Positions 1 to 10,822 of a stretch of DNA of 55,284 bases are shown in pieces. Position 1 is the first letter of the stretch. Each line of letters begins with the position of its first letter. The stretch covers positions 1 to 55,284 of the forward strand of contig FJOG01000027.1 in NCBI GenBank assembly GCA_900073065.1, in the 5' to 3' direction. Below the pieces are notes generated by a model that saw only the letters and a program-made list of their open reading frames with translations, had not been told where the DNA came from and did not search any database. The stretch comes from Phialocephala subalpina. Lineage: Eukaryota > Ascomycota > Leotiomycetes > Helotiales > Mollisiaceae. A program made the position numbers and the translations under genes.

Positions 1-604
1 AAATTTAAAAATTAATATAATTTTTAATATAAATTAAATAAATTTATATATAAATTAAAACTTAATTAAATATATTTATATTCCAAGTTTTAAATTAAAT
101 TATTAATTAATAAATAATTATATTTTATAAAATTATAATTATAAAACTTTTTAAATATATTTTTATTTTAAATTATAATATTAATAAAAACAAGGATCGC
201 ATTAATTAATTAAATCAAAAGATTTCAATATTCCAAGCAAATAAAATATTACTTATTCAACCTTATGCATCCTTTAATGAGCTGCATCACGTGATATCTC
301 AACCACGTATTAGTATATATATTATAAAAATATTAAAAATATTAAATATTAAAATATTAATTAGAATATTAGAATATTATTATTCAAAATATTAAAATTA
401 TTAAACGTTAAAATATTAAATATTAAAATATTAAAACTTTATTCTTTTTATAATTTTATAATTACGTAATTTTTAAAAGAATTTCCAAAGAATTTCCCTT
501 TAATATATAAATCGATTACTATGTAAATATAAGCCGGGGGTCCCAAGGGGTATCCCTTTGAAGTATTTGGAGGCTTTGGAACTTATTTTTACTTAAAGTA
601 ATAA

Positions 605-780
605 AGTTATTAGACGCTGGAATACTAAACGCTAGAGCACCAGACGCTGGAGCACCAGACGCTAGAGCATTAGAATGCTGTTGCCTGAGGCATTAAGGCC
701 ACTAAACGCTGGAGCACCCAGACGCTGGAACGCCAAAATACTACTGCTTGAAGTACTAAGGCCATTATTAGACGTTAGAA
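605..780 (+). repeat. Degenerate minisatellite with AGACGCTGGAGCACC-like unit
   Basis: A unit of about 15 bases (variants of AGACGCTGGAGCACC or AAACGCTAGAGCACC) recurs at least six times, partly head to tail (about 611-670) and partly spaced by a second motif ending in AAGGCCA (about 695 and 760). It lies inside the AT-rich block and probably belongs to a decayed mobile element. No function can be read from it. Confidence 0.6.
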
Positions 781-921
781 TACCAAAATCCTACTCTCTT
801 TATAACTCTCTAACTGCGCAACTACATAGCTCTTAAAGGGGCCTTTAAAGGGTCTTTTCCTACTGTAGTAAAGTCGAAGACTTTGTAGGCCTACGGAGCA
901 ATATGCGCGTCGAGTAAAGGA

Positions 922-992
922 AGAAAGGGGGCCGTCTACTGGCTCGCTTATCGAGCCAATCAGAGCAGGCGGGCCCCTTTCTTTCGGAACGA
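922..992. repeat. Long imperfect hairpin in the AT-rich flank
   Basis: The arms AGAAAGGGGGCC and GGGCCCCTTTCT face each other, and a second inner pair, GGCTCG and CGAGCC, encloses a five-base loop. The whole makes an interrupted palindrome of about 65 bases. It is GC-rich inside an AT-rich block, so it has been kept or has escaped RIP. It may be the end of a terminal repeat of a decayed element. Confidence 0.5.
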
Positions 993-1953
993 GAGAAGCA
1001 TATTTATTATTTATCGAATTAATCGATACTTTTAAAGTTACGAATATAATTTAATCGAAAATTTCTTTAAATTAATTCGATTTATAAACTTTTAATTTAT
1101 ATATTTATTTTTATTTTTTGGATTTTATAAATATTAAATAAATAAATATTAATAATATTTTAATATTTTAATAGCTCGCAAAACCCAATTATAGATTTAT
1201 ATTTATTATAATAGACTAGTAGTTTATAAATATAAATTTCATATTTTTATAAAAAAGAGAAAAAATATTTTATAAATAGGAAATTTGGTAAACGATTCCG
1301 CCGAGTAAAATCTAAGCCTCTCTTGGATACTTCGAAGGAGAATATGACCCAGAGATTATATGCACTTCCCAAACCCTAGGCATATAGAGCAGTGGTGGGG
1401 TCGCTTGGTAATATAAAGATGGTGAGGAATGTGATGAATGATCCGAGCATGGGTCGACAAACCTTCACGTGACCATGCCCCACCAAAATCATTTCTGCAA
1501 ATGCTGAATTAGGATCTAGAACATAATCAATAATATGAAAGATATTTGACAGATAGAGATCTGCTCAATTTTCGTTTCTCTCAACTCGCAAGCTGCGAAT
1601 TACTGCGTCGTTGCCATCGGGGCTTTTCACGCCGCGACACGCGAACTCAGCCACCCCACACTCACATCTCCAGGCACCAAGAACACCACAACACGAACCA
1701 ACCAACAATATAACGCCAATGAGTCCATGACTGTCGAGAAAGTCGCAAATAGTATGCGGAGACCAATCGCTGGGAGTCCGCGATTGCGCCTCATGTCCTC
1801 AGTCCTTACGTTGAGGCTGACCCCACGATCAGAAGTCTCTGGTAGAAAAATATATGAATCCTTTTCCTCGCATGTTCTTTTCTGACAAGCTTTCATACCT
1901 TAAAGTCATTTTCGCCTTTCCAATTCTCGCGTCTCAGCTGCAGCCTTCTCAAG

Positions 1954-2520
1954 ATGCTTCAATCTTCTCTCCCTCTGCTCGAGCTTCTTATCCTCACGAC
2001 CCTTTCCGCACCTTCCGTCTCAATGCCTCTCAACACCCCGCACCTCAACCTCCTCCCAAGATCGAGCCTTCCCTCACTCACACTCACAAAACGCTACGTC
2101 CCACCATCAACCTACATTCACGCCGCCAAACTCTCCACTAAAGCCATCATTCTCCTCACCATCTTCATCTTCGTCACCCTCTTCGCCTGCACTCTCACCT
2201 GCTGCTGCTGCATGAAGCGTCGACGCTCCAAAGCTCGTGCTCGCCGTCGAGAACTCCAACAAGCTCAATCAAGAACATTGAAACCGAGAATCACGAAGAG
2301 GAATGCAAGGTTCTTCGCTCCGGGACTGGTGATGGATAAGTTGGAGAGGGATAGGTTGAGGCAGGAAAGAGAGACGGAAAAGGCTTGGAATTGGAATCAG
2401 AAAGAGGAGGAGTATGAGATGTGGAAGCTTGGGGGAGGTGTAGGCGTTGAGGAGGTGAAGATGCCGGAGAAGACGAAGGGTGGATGGAGGGAGGTAATGA
2501 GGGGGATGGTGAAGAAGTGA
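1954..2520 (+). CDS. Small single-pass membrane protein, unknown function
   Basis: A 188-residue frame without introns. Residues 1-23 are hydrophobic after the initiator and look like a signal peptide. A second strong hydrophobic stretch at about residues 64-86 runs into a block of four cysteines (CCCC) and then a very basic segment (KRRRSKARARRR). The likely topology is a short outside part, one membrane helix, and a charged inside tail of about 100 residues rich in E, K and R with helical character. The cysteine block beside the membrane could be palmitoylated. I do not recognise a family. The frame is in the first normal-composition DNA after the AT-rich block. An alternative start lies further upstream in another frame, but only this one gives the signal-like N-terminus. 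Confidence 0.5.
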   Translation: MLQSSLPLLELLILTTLSAPSVSMPLNTPHLNLLPRSSLPSLTLTKRYVPPSTYIHAAKLSTKAIILLTIFIFVTLFACTLTCCCCMKRRRSKARARRRELQQAQSRTLKPRITKRNARFFAPGLVMDKLERDRLRQERETEKAWNWNQKEEEYEMWKLGGGVGVEEVKMPEKTKGGWREVMRGMVKK

Positions 2521-2799
2521 GCGGGCCTATTGTAATGATTGATGATATCTGAGCACTTGATTTAGCTGCAATTATTTGTAATCTGATTGGATATTTGATT
2601 GAGGACAAAGTACTACTCAAAATTTAACAATGAAAATGAAAATGGCTGATAGATAACGTGACAATGTTCTTTGTAGCGGGCCGAACCTCGGCGCAAGTCA
2701 GAGAAAGCCACAAAGGACGAAGGCAAAAAAGCTTCCGATCCGCGCTTCTATATTTATGGGAAATCCATGGCACCTCTCACGCACTAGAAATAACTGCCC

Positions 2800-2809
2800 A
2801 AAAAAAAAA
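2800..2809 (-). terminator. Probable Pol III terminator of tRNA-Glu
   Basis: Ten consecutive A on the plus strand, hence T10 in the direction of the tRNA, starting 17 bases beyond its 3' end. Pol III stops at runs of four or more T. Confidence 0.7.
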
Positions 2810-2825
2810 GGTAAAGTAATGTATT

Positions 2826-2948
2826 CTCCGATACGGGGAATCTGTTTCATATTAGTTCAAGTACAGAAGAAGTGAATTTGATAACTACTGACCGAACCCC
2901 GAGCTCGTGCGTGAAAAGCACAGATGTTAACCATTACACCATATCGGA
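2826..2948 (-). tRNA. tRNA-Glu (UUC), split in the T-loop by a GT-AG insert
   Basis: Read on the minus strand, the gene starts at 2948 with acceptor TCCGATA, then D-arm (GTGT/ACAT), anticodon stem TGTGC/GCACG with loop TTTTCAC (anticodon TTC, Glu), a 4-base variable loop and T-stem CGGGG followed by TTCG. A 51-base insert (2892 to 2842) comes next, then ATT, CCCCG, acceptor TATCGGA and discriminator G at 2826. Without the insert the RNA is exactly 72 nt, with seven acceptor pairs, five T-stem pairs and a T-loop of TTCGATT: a standard eukaryotic tRNA-Glu. The A-box equivalent is intact; the B box is interrupted. A T10 tract follows. The perfect pairing of both halves across the insert argues against a decayed pseudogene. 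It stands alone between the membrane-protein gene and the HET gene. Confidence 0.87.
2842..2892 (-). other. Spliceosomal-type intron inside tRNA-Glu, between positions 57 and 58
   Basis: The insert is 51 nt. It begins GTCAGT, the same donor hexamer used by introns of the MFS gene (15069) and the cation-channel gene (49480) in this window. It contains ACTAAT (2856 to 2851) as a branch-site match about 10 bases before the end, and finishes AAACAG. Length and signals are those of protein-gene introns here. Eukaryotic tRNA introns cut by the Sen endonuclease sit at 37/38 and have no such signals. Removal by the spliceosome is inference. Confidence 0.8.
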
Positions 2949-3232
2949 TGCTATCCTGATTGGATGTTGAAATTTTGATTATTTAAATCTATACAGGTAT
3001 GTATTCTGTGGGGGCAAAAACTTTCTATAGTGGAGTCCGATCTCGGTTAAGCGAGAACCCCTTACAGAAGCCGAAAATTCCAATCCGAACTTGACATCCT
3101 ACAACCTCGTAAATTTATATGTTTCTAATTTAACACTAGTTTTAAGAGAAATTATTTCACGTGAGAAGACCTAGGAGCTTATTCTTAGTCAAATGAGGAA
3201 TTTTGAATGCCTTTTGTTCCTTTGTCTAGTAC

Positions 3233-5185
3233 CTAGTGGAGCGCAAAGCCCATGTCAAATATTTCACAATCCTTTATTAAGCTCTCCAAGCTGTCCTCCC
3301 AACATTCTCCAATCAATGTATAATGTCCCACATTCGACACTCTTCCCTCAAAATCGGCAAGAATTCTCTGATCTAAATCTGGCAAATCTGCACTCCGAGG
3401 AAGGAAGTCTTCATCAGACATCTCACGGATTGTGAAAAACACGCTCGCACCTTTCAATGCGCAAATCATATCTCCCACCAGTGCCTGCTCAGAGACCAAT
3501 GCAAGCCCACCGCCATCCACCTGGGCGATCCGTCTACCTTGTATACACGCAGCACGAAATTTAAGCATTCTAGCCACCCCTGTGTTAGAATCCTGAGTCA
3601 ACATTTCTTCCCCTCGCTCAAGAATATGTTCCTCCTCGAAACTCAGTGCAAGACTTCCATCTTCCTGTGCAAAGATCCGTTCTTGAATTTTCCATTTCCT
3701 GGCCCATTTATCACTAGGCTGTAAAGGAGCCGAGATCTTAGCAATCCTAAGAATGGACTGATGTCCCCTACAAACAACAGCATTGAACTCCATATATACT
3801 TTACAATCAATGCTCCGCTCAGGGAATGAGCTGAAACTCCGTATGGTGACATATGTGCGGATGGATTCATCGTACTTCCTTATCGAAGACCAATTTGGGA
3901 CCCAAGATGGCAGACCTTTGATCTTGTTTCTGCCGTTTTCGACGTGGACAAAGACAGCGTAGCCATCTGTAGCAAGTAGTGTGGTAGTAATATCGGTATA
4001 GATTTGGATGGTGGATTTCTCATAGTCGACTGGTGTGGAAAACATGGCTGGATCATTTGGATCTAAAACACCGTAGAGAGAGAAGATCGCGTCTCGAGGA
4101 TCGCTAGCTGCGAAGCCTTGCCTGTGCTGTAGCAAATGGATCAAGGTAAACTTTTCCTCCTCTCCAATGCCATATATGATTTTGTCTTGTTCTGCTTGGT
4201 AGATCTGACGGACTTTATCCATGATCATAGTCCCTTTCACCGTGATCCGAAGGCGTTGCGAATCGCCGTCGGAGCCCTTGACAATAGAATGTCTCTCCGT
4301 TAGGACATAGTCCAATCCCCAGGGATCAGGCATCCTGCTATTGGAGAACTGGGTATGGTAGTTCCATTTGTCAGTCCCAAGATTCTTGTCCCATCTTCTC
4401 TGTTGCAGGAAATAAGTGCAGAGCTGTGACCAAGGTAAGCACGTTGTCCCACAACAAATCCATGGCCGTCGCGAGACGACGAGTTCTTGGAACGTCCATG
4501 CCCGCGTGAACCAACCTCTCCCGAGTATCTCATCGCGACAATTCTTGAGTTCTTGAAGTTCTGAGGCGTCCCATACTTCCCAACAGGTTTCTGAGATAGG
4601 TTCTGCTTTTTCGAAGTTACGAGATGGTCCGAGGTCCATGGTGGATAGAGGTCCTGCTGTCGCGGACTGAAAACAGCTCGTCGAAAGTTCGTTTGAAGGA
4701 CCAAGATATATGATGGTTGACGTGGCAGTCTTGTATATCGCGCACATTTGTTGAACTTGATGACTTCTTTCTTGATCAGATTGTTGATTGATGCATATCG
4801 AGTCGACCCAAAGTTGTGGTGTGTTCGTCTCTAATCTTAAGCTTCGCAGGGCCTGGTCTAGATTTGTAGTGATAGCAAGGCGTTGGCCATCGATGAAGAT
4901 AGTGCAGCTTTTGTCCGGGCTGCCCCAGGTGTAAGAGAGTGCTGTATACCCGCCTTCGAATGAGTAGGCATTAGATGGATGGTAAGGCTCGACACAGATG
5001 TAATCGGGTGACTCGGACGGATAGTTCTTGGCGGCATCGATGTGCGTTCTTTGGTTGGAAAGGGTCGTATGTATGACCGCGCCATGAATCTCCGAAGCGG
5101 GGTTAGTGGATGGGAAAAGTTGAAAGAGTCGTATCGAGTCGTGCTCTTTGAGTGGCTCGTATTGATACAAGGCAATGGACCCCAT
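3233..5185 (-). CDS. HET-domain (heterokaryon incompatibility) protein
   Basis: One long exon of 650 codons from the ATG at 5185. The frame is open further up to an ATG at 5341, but HET proteins usually begin close to a Y-x-PL ... SIRL motif, and here YQYEPLKEHDSIRLFQL starts eight residues after the 5185 start. The HET domain (PF06985) is plain: YTALSYTWG, then NLDQALRSLR, LWVDSICINQQ, ER..QV..M..IY and the YLG motif, followed by GRGWFTRAWTFQELVV. The C-terminal 350 residues are variable, as in most members. Some HET-domain proteins trigger cell death when unlike individuals fuse; most in a genome have no tested role. No NACHT or repeat domain is attached. Confidence is high for the domain and low for the biological role. 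Confidence 0.9.
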   Translation of the reverse strand: MGSIALYQYEPLKEHDSIRLFQLFPSTNPASEIHGAVIHTTLSNQRTHIDAAKNYPSESPDYICVEPYHPSNAYSFEGGYTALSYTWGSPDKSCTIFIDGQRLAITTNLDQALRSLRLETNTPQLWVDSICINQQSDQERSHQVQQMCAIYKTATSTIIYLGPSNELSTSCFQSATAGPLSTMDLGPSRNFEKAEPISETCWEVWDASELQELKNCRDEILGRGWFTRAWTFQELVVSRRPWICCGTTCLPWSQLCTYFLQQRRWDKNLGTDKWNYHTQFSNSRMPDPWGLDYVLTERHSIVKGSDGDSQRLRITVKGTMIMDKVRQIYQAEQDKIIYGIGEEEKFTLIHLLQHRQGFAASDPRDAIFSLYGVLDPNDPAMFSTPVDYEKSTIQIYTDITTTLLATDGYAVFVHVENGRNKIKGLPSWVPNWSSIRKYDESIRTYVTIRSFSSFPERSIDCKVYMEFNAVVCRGHQSILRIAKISAPLQPSDKWARKWKIQERIFAQEDGSLALSFEEEHILERGEEMLTQDSNTGVARMLKFRAACIQGRRIAQVDGGGLALVSEQALVGDMICALKGASVFFTIREMSDEDFLPRSADLPDLDQRILADFEGRVSNVGHYTLIGECWEDSLESLIKDCEIFDMGFALH

Positions 5186-5793
5186 CTCGAAAGAAAGGGA
5201 AACCGCTTCAATGTATAGACTTTGTGTCCGGTATTTCACGTCATTCAACGGATTCCAACCTGTGGTAGTGAACTTTGATGAGTGTTGAGAAGGAACTGAG
5301 ATGGGGGAAAACCTGAGGTTCAGCTGAAGGCTGGCAACCACGTGAGAGCGTGCCGAAATTGGGGGCTGAAAGATTGGATGAAGGACTGATCTTAGTTAGC
5401 ATTGAGAGTCCTAACTTGAGAGACCAGCATAGAATGCAAAGAAAGTCTAGCAGGAATCACCAAAATGCCACTCGGCAGCAGAGTCAAGAGATGAAGAGTC
5501 ACCCATAAACCAGCTTCATGCAAAGTCCTGTATTTCTATTTCTACATTTGTCTAGCGCGGACCTCTCTCCCTTTCTCGTCCTGTAAACGCCAAATCATAA
5601 TCATATTCATACATTATGCCCTTTCCTATCAGGCAGTATCCCATACTCAGCTACCCCGCTGAGAAGAAAATCCACTAAAAGGTATCACAGAACGAGGAGC
5701 CCATACGAACGCCAGATCATAGTTGTAGTCCCGAACGCCAAGTAGCAAGCAAATCGTAATTCATCCGTCCCACCCAATTATTAAAACACCCGA

Positions 5794-8700
5794 TTAGACT
5801 CGAACGCTAACTCTGCTCTTCTTGGAAGATCTTGGTGTGGAGTTGTGGGAATCAAGGTGAGTCTTTCGCTTGCGAGAAGCCGCAATCTCGATTTCATCGT
5901 TCTCGAATGCCGCAGGAGTGTTGGCCTCGGTGGTCTCAACCGTCGTAGCATCGGTCATGGATCCGAATCTGGTGCTCGTGCTCATCTCCCTTGAGTCAGG
6001 GCCGAACTTATCCTCGTATGCAAGACGAATACCCTCAGCCATATCACCACACTTCACCAAGTCTTCTGGGTGCTCTAGGTGATGAGCAGTGCAGTCGGCG
6101 CACTTGACATAGAAAGCTTGTTGCATCTCAGGGTAACCCAACAATTCGTACTCCATGAGGCTATTGCCGATTAAGGTGGTGTTTTCCATGTCCAAGCAGT
6201 CCTCACAGTACGCACGCTCGCACCAACGGCAGCGGTAGAGCATACCCCCAGCTTCTGAAGTGCCCTGTTCGCAATCGAAGCATCGGTGTTGTGGGCAGTT
6301 GAAAGACCAACCCTTGGCCTTTGACTGATAGTTTTCGGAAAGGCACTCATAGTGATAGGCTCGTGGGCACAACTTGCAGCACTGCAGCTCACCACCATCA
6401 AGGCACACTTGACAGTGACCCTGGGGCTCGACAGCGGATTTCTTAGCACGCTTTGGCTCGGCAAGACGAGGGTCCTTGCCGGCCATGGTCGGAATAGCTT
6501 CTCCCCATGCACAGTTCATGGACTCCTTCGAGATTGCATAGCCATCGACCATGACAGTGGTGTTCTTGCCGATACGTCGATCAGCTCTGTTAAAGAATTC
6601 TTGAGCGATGTCCTTGTTGCTAGCATTCTTTGTGCTCTTGGCTAGCTTCTTTCCCTCAAAGACGGAAGCTTCAACACGCTCCATTTCTGACAACCATTTG
6701 CGTTCGGCTTCCTCGTCGATCTTGGCGTCAGGTACAGCATCTTGTTTGACCGCCATATCAGCAGGATTATCCTTGCATTTCGCCACTGTAGTCTCCCAGT
6801 CCCTGGATCGTGAGTTAGCAATTGGTAGACGGAATGAAAACGAGTGAACACTTACCAGTTTAGCATCTCATTGACATCGACCTCTGGTCTTGAGATTGCA
6901 GTAGCACCACGTCGAAGCAAGGTCATCAGTTGATTGGTCGATAGCTGTGGCATGGTATCGTCCTCTGCTGCATCGCCCTTTCTAGATTTCTTGCCCGAGC
7001 CAAATTTCGTGTGAATGTCTTGCATGGCTTCGGTGACCTTTGCAGACAAGTAGAGCTTCTTCTGGATGCGACCCATCATCTGTTCTTCCACTGTGCCCTG
7101 CGAGATGAACTTGTAGATTGTGACTGGATTCTTCTGACCGATACGATGGGCACGAGCTTCGGCTTGAAGGGTGATTTGCGGATTCCAGTCTTGATCGAGA
7201 AGGATCACATCTGAAGCAGTGGCAAGATTGATTCCGAGACCTCCAGCTCTGGTCGAGATAAGCATTACTCGATGTTCACTGCTGGTATCATTGAACATTC
7301 GGATGGCTAGATTTCTGCGAGCCCGAGCAGTTGTGCCATCAATGCGCATTGATCGAAAGCTTGTACCATCACCACCTCTCAAGAGCAGAAATTCTTCGAC
7401 CAAGTCCAGCATCTTCGTGAAGCCAGAGAAAATCAAAATCTTCTTCTTCTGCTTGACAACAAGTTCCCTGACTAGCTTCTCCAGGACAATGAACTTGCCA
7501 GACGCCGTAATGACATGATCACCAGTGTAGTATGGATCCGGTTCAGCATTTTGGAGTTGATATGGGTGATTGCAAACCTTTCTCAGTTGCATGAGTAGAT
7601 TCATAAGCTTTTGCCAATCAGATTTCTTGCTTTCGCCAGAATTCGTCAGCTCCTGCTCTCGTTGGATCGTCTGCTCGAGAATGGCCTTGGTATCCTTCCA
7701 CGCAGAGGATCCAATCAAAGCATTGTCTTCCAGAGCCTCGAGGGCATCGGCTTCTTGCTTCATCAATTGGGATTCCTGAGCTTCGATCTCCTTCATCGCC
7801 TTGGTGTCTTGTTCCTCCTTGCTTTTGACATCCTTGAATATCTCATCAAGCAAGCTCTGCTCAGCTTTCGTAATCATTCTCTTGTACCAGAAGATCTGCA
7901 TCTCGGTCAATGGCACGAACAAGAGGACTTCGGTCTTTGGCGGAAGATTGAGATCAACTCCTGGCGAACTCTTCATGCGTCTCAACATGATCAATTCAAG
8001 TAAGTGTCTGGCATCATCCAGTACAGTGCTCGAGTATTGACCCTTTGAGAGATTGAAGGAGGTGTCGAATAATTCATTCGTGTTGGCGGCAAAGACTTCA
8101 GGATATAGCCAATGCAATAATGCCCACAACTCGGAGAGATTGTTTTGAAGCGGTGTTCCGGTCAGAATCAAGCGGTACTCGGCCTTGATACCCTGCAATG
8201 ACTTTGAGATCAAGCTCGCATCATTCTTGACCGTGTGACCTTCGTCCAGAACCACATATCGCCAAACAAAGGCGGTCTTGAACCACGATTGTTCAGCTTT
8301 GAAACAATCATAGGTCGTGACAACCAAGTCCACACCAATGTCTTGCTCATCCTCCGAGTCTGTGTCCAAAGAGATCACATCTTTTCCGGCTGCATTACGT
8401 CTCGACTTCAGCTTCGATTTTGCTTGTGCAGTCAAGTTACCGTAGTGATCGATCTCGCCAACGACAATCTTCTTTAGTCTCTGACGCTCAGCAATCGGCC
8501 CGTGGAAGCGAATGGCTTTCAATCCTGGAGTCCACTTCTTCGCCTCTGCCATCCAGCTGCTGAGCACGGACAAGGGACAGACAACCAAGAAGGGTCGTTG
8601 CAATCGTCCAGTGCCTGCCTTTGGATCATTTTCCTTGAGGTGTTGAATGAGCGATAATGTCTGGAGAGTCTTGCCCAAGCCCATTTCGTCGCCCAAAATG

Positions 8701-9476
8701 CCCGACAAGCCATTGTGGTGCAAGTACATGAGGAAGGAAAGGCCCGACAGTTGGTAAGGCTTCATGGTAGCTTTGACACCGCGAGGCTGCTTCTCAATCT
8801 CTTGGTATGGGGTGGTCGTAGGGAGCTTCGCACGCTCTGTTGCTGACAGATGTTGATGGTGAGCCACCAGCTTCCGAACGTAATTGTTGGGCGGCAGGAG
8901 GGGAAGCCACAAGTCCTTCTTATCCACGAGAAATTGGTCCCTGTATGCGGCAGTCTTGCTGGCAATTTCTTGTCTGATAGCAACTCTCTTGCTGACCGTG
9001 GGAGTGAGATCGAGATCATCTCCCAGGAGAGCAGAGATGGTGTTCTTGCCCTTCTTCTTAGACCGACCTTGACTGGCGTAGCTGTTCTCGAGAGCATGCA
9101 TAGACGTATTTGGACGTCGCTCTCTTCCTGATCGCCGAGACTTGGGAGCATATTCAATGACCGAATCATCGTCCTTGTCTGCCGCCAACTGATCGGGTGT
9201 GTTTTTGTCATCCTCCTCGTCGTCCAATGTGATATATTGTTGTTTCGGAGGTGTTCGCATCGGCAGAGGGGAGGAGTTGTACTCTTGGTACATTGACGGC
9301 GTTTGCAGAGTCGGACTGAGGTTCTTGCCATTCTTTATATCCATCTTGTGCTCGGTGCGCACCCCAAATTGAGCAAGTAGAGCTGATGTGCGGTTGGCTG
9401 GGGAGACGGGAGGAGGAGCCTGATCCTGAGCCTGTAGATTCGGCTTCGGCGCGAGAGGAGCGTATGTATTGTACAT
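5794..9476 (-). CDS. SNF2-family chromatin remodeller with C-terminal PHD-type zinc fingers
   Basis: Two exons (9476-6856 and 6802-5794) joined over a 53-nt GTAAGT...CAG intron complete a Trp codon and give 1209 residues. I start at the ATG at 9476 (MYNTYAPLAPKP); the frame continues upstream to 9608 but reads like leader. ATPase motifs in order: DEMGLGKT (I), CPLSVLSSW (Ia), DEGH (II), LTGTPLQNN (III), STRAGGLGINL (V) and QAEARAHRIGQ (VI). An acidic Ser-rich insert lies between Ia and II, and a Lys/Glu coiled region follows III. After the helicase comes a CxxC...HxxC PHD-type finger (GHCQVCLDGGELQCC.LCPRAYHYECL) and a second Cys/His cluster (HRCFDC...CRWCERAYCEDCL), arranged like the PHD-C5HCH pair of NSD proteins. 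The tail is basic and nuclear-localising. It should slide or evict nucleosomes at sites read by the fingers. The ISWI or LSH branch cannot be chosen by eye. Confidence 0.9.
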
Positions 9477-10638
9477 TTCGAGATCGGCTCTGTAGAGGTG
9501 GATGTTCTGCGGAGAGCGAGTGGAGGGTGGTAGTGAGTGCGACAGCGAGGTTGGTGAGCAAGAATTGTTCAGGACAACGCGCCTGTGCGAAAGAAAGAGA
9601 GACAGCAATCCGCTCGATTTTCCATTGGTGTTTGCTAAAAGTGAATGTTCACTTCTGCTACAAGTCTAGATCTCACCTTCGTAAAAGAATGCGCATTAAA
9701 TTGTGTTGTGAGGCTGAAAAATGGGCATGGAGGCGACCCTTTATTTTTGACTTGCACTCTTGACGCTTTGGGAGTCGCGTCGTTCGCGTCGGGTGGGCTA
9801 GGGTCACCGTGTTCAGAACTTCAGATCGAGGGGCGAGAAAATACAACAATCATCCTACATCTTACTTATTTTGATTTCATTTCGCGTTTTCAAGCATTTC
9901 GATGTCCTTAAGTGATCTTGACGGACAGTGTATCTGTATATAACGAAATTCTCAATTTATATGCATTTGCACTGAAGTTGAACCCCTGCAATTATCACGA
10001 GAGCAACGACGGCTGGCAGAATTATTTGACTTGCAGTGGCAACTGGGCTTTGTACTCTCCCATATATATATTTCAATGCTAAATGTCTTCAACCAAACTA
10101 ACATATTGCCTTGCCAATGAAAGCTTGTGGGAAGAGCACAGCGCGATAGTCCCGACATCAGAGGGATATTGGAATTAGACGACGAGAAGCCCTTTGATAA
10201 AATATCATGAGTACACTCTACTAGGTACCGTAGATGTTTTTTCTTTTGGTTTGGATGTCAATGAATATCCTCGACTAGATTTCGAAGAGCCTACCTCGAC
10301 CACGTAGACTCGAGCCTTTAGTATTTTCCCGTTTCTTTGACACCATTTCGAGATATTTAACCCCAGAAATATAATTCTGGATATAAATGTACTCTCCTGG
10401 AGCGGGACAATCTAGGACCTTTCGAAAAAAAGAAAAGTGTCAGGATCACGTGATAATAAGGATTGGCTTGGATAGCTGTGGGACAATGGGAAATACTCCC
10501 ATCGGAGTGGCAAATGTGATCCCGTGCCGTATTGGAAAAGTACTCGAGTATAACATCCTAATGTCCCATCGATTCGGGAACATTTGAGTGAGTGTCAAAA
10601 AAAAAACCTCGGTGAATTCTCAACACCTGGCATACGAT

Positions 10639-10656
10639 CTTATCTTATCTTATCTT
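10639..10656. promoter_or_regulatory. Three overlapping GATA-factor sites in the SNF2/Clr2 divergent promoter
   Basis: CTTATCTTATCTTATCTT reads on the minus strand as three consecutive GATAAG boxes, the core bound by fungal GATA regulators. They lie about 165 bases before the Clr2 start codon, in the 1.35-kb region between two divergent genes, just ahead of a pyrimidine-rich leader. Whether they act is not known. Confidence 0.45.
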
Positions 10657-10822
10657 CACTAGTGTCATCTCGGCCCGTCACTTTCTCCGAGCCTCCCCTC
10701 GCTACGAGCTCCAGTCTCCTTTACATCACGACTTCCTACCTCGCCTACCTCACTTCCACCTTCTCTTTCCGCCCTGTCCTAACTTCCGTGCTCGCCCACC
10801 TTCACCTCCGCTCATATTCACC

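Larger units (their letters stand above)
1..1300. repeat. AT-rich, RIP-like repeat remnant
   Basis: The stretch is almost entirely A and T, broken by a less degraded island at about 530-1000. No reading frame of useful length exists. Such composition next to ordinary coding DNA is what repeat-induced point mutation leaves of transposons in Pezizomycotina; that reading is inference, since no transposase or retroelement protein can be recognised. The island holds a minisatellite and a long imperfect hairpin, listed separately. From 1300 to 1953 composition returns to normal, but no gene is visible. Confidence 0.7.

Noticed and set aside
2842..2892. Explaining the tRNA-Glu insert as an ordinary tRNA intron or a random insertion in a pseudogene
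   Set aside because: Ordinary eukaryotic tRNA introns lie at 37/38. A random insertion would not be expected to have GT, a branch match and AG at the exact borders, nor to leave every stem paired; the same holds independently in tRNA-Cys.
8762..9331. Long open frame inside the SNF2 gene in another frame
   Set aside because: It overlaps the conserved SNF2 coding sequence; it is a shadow of that gene's codon composition.
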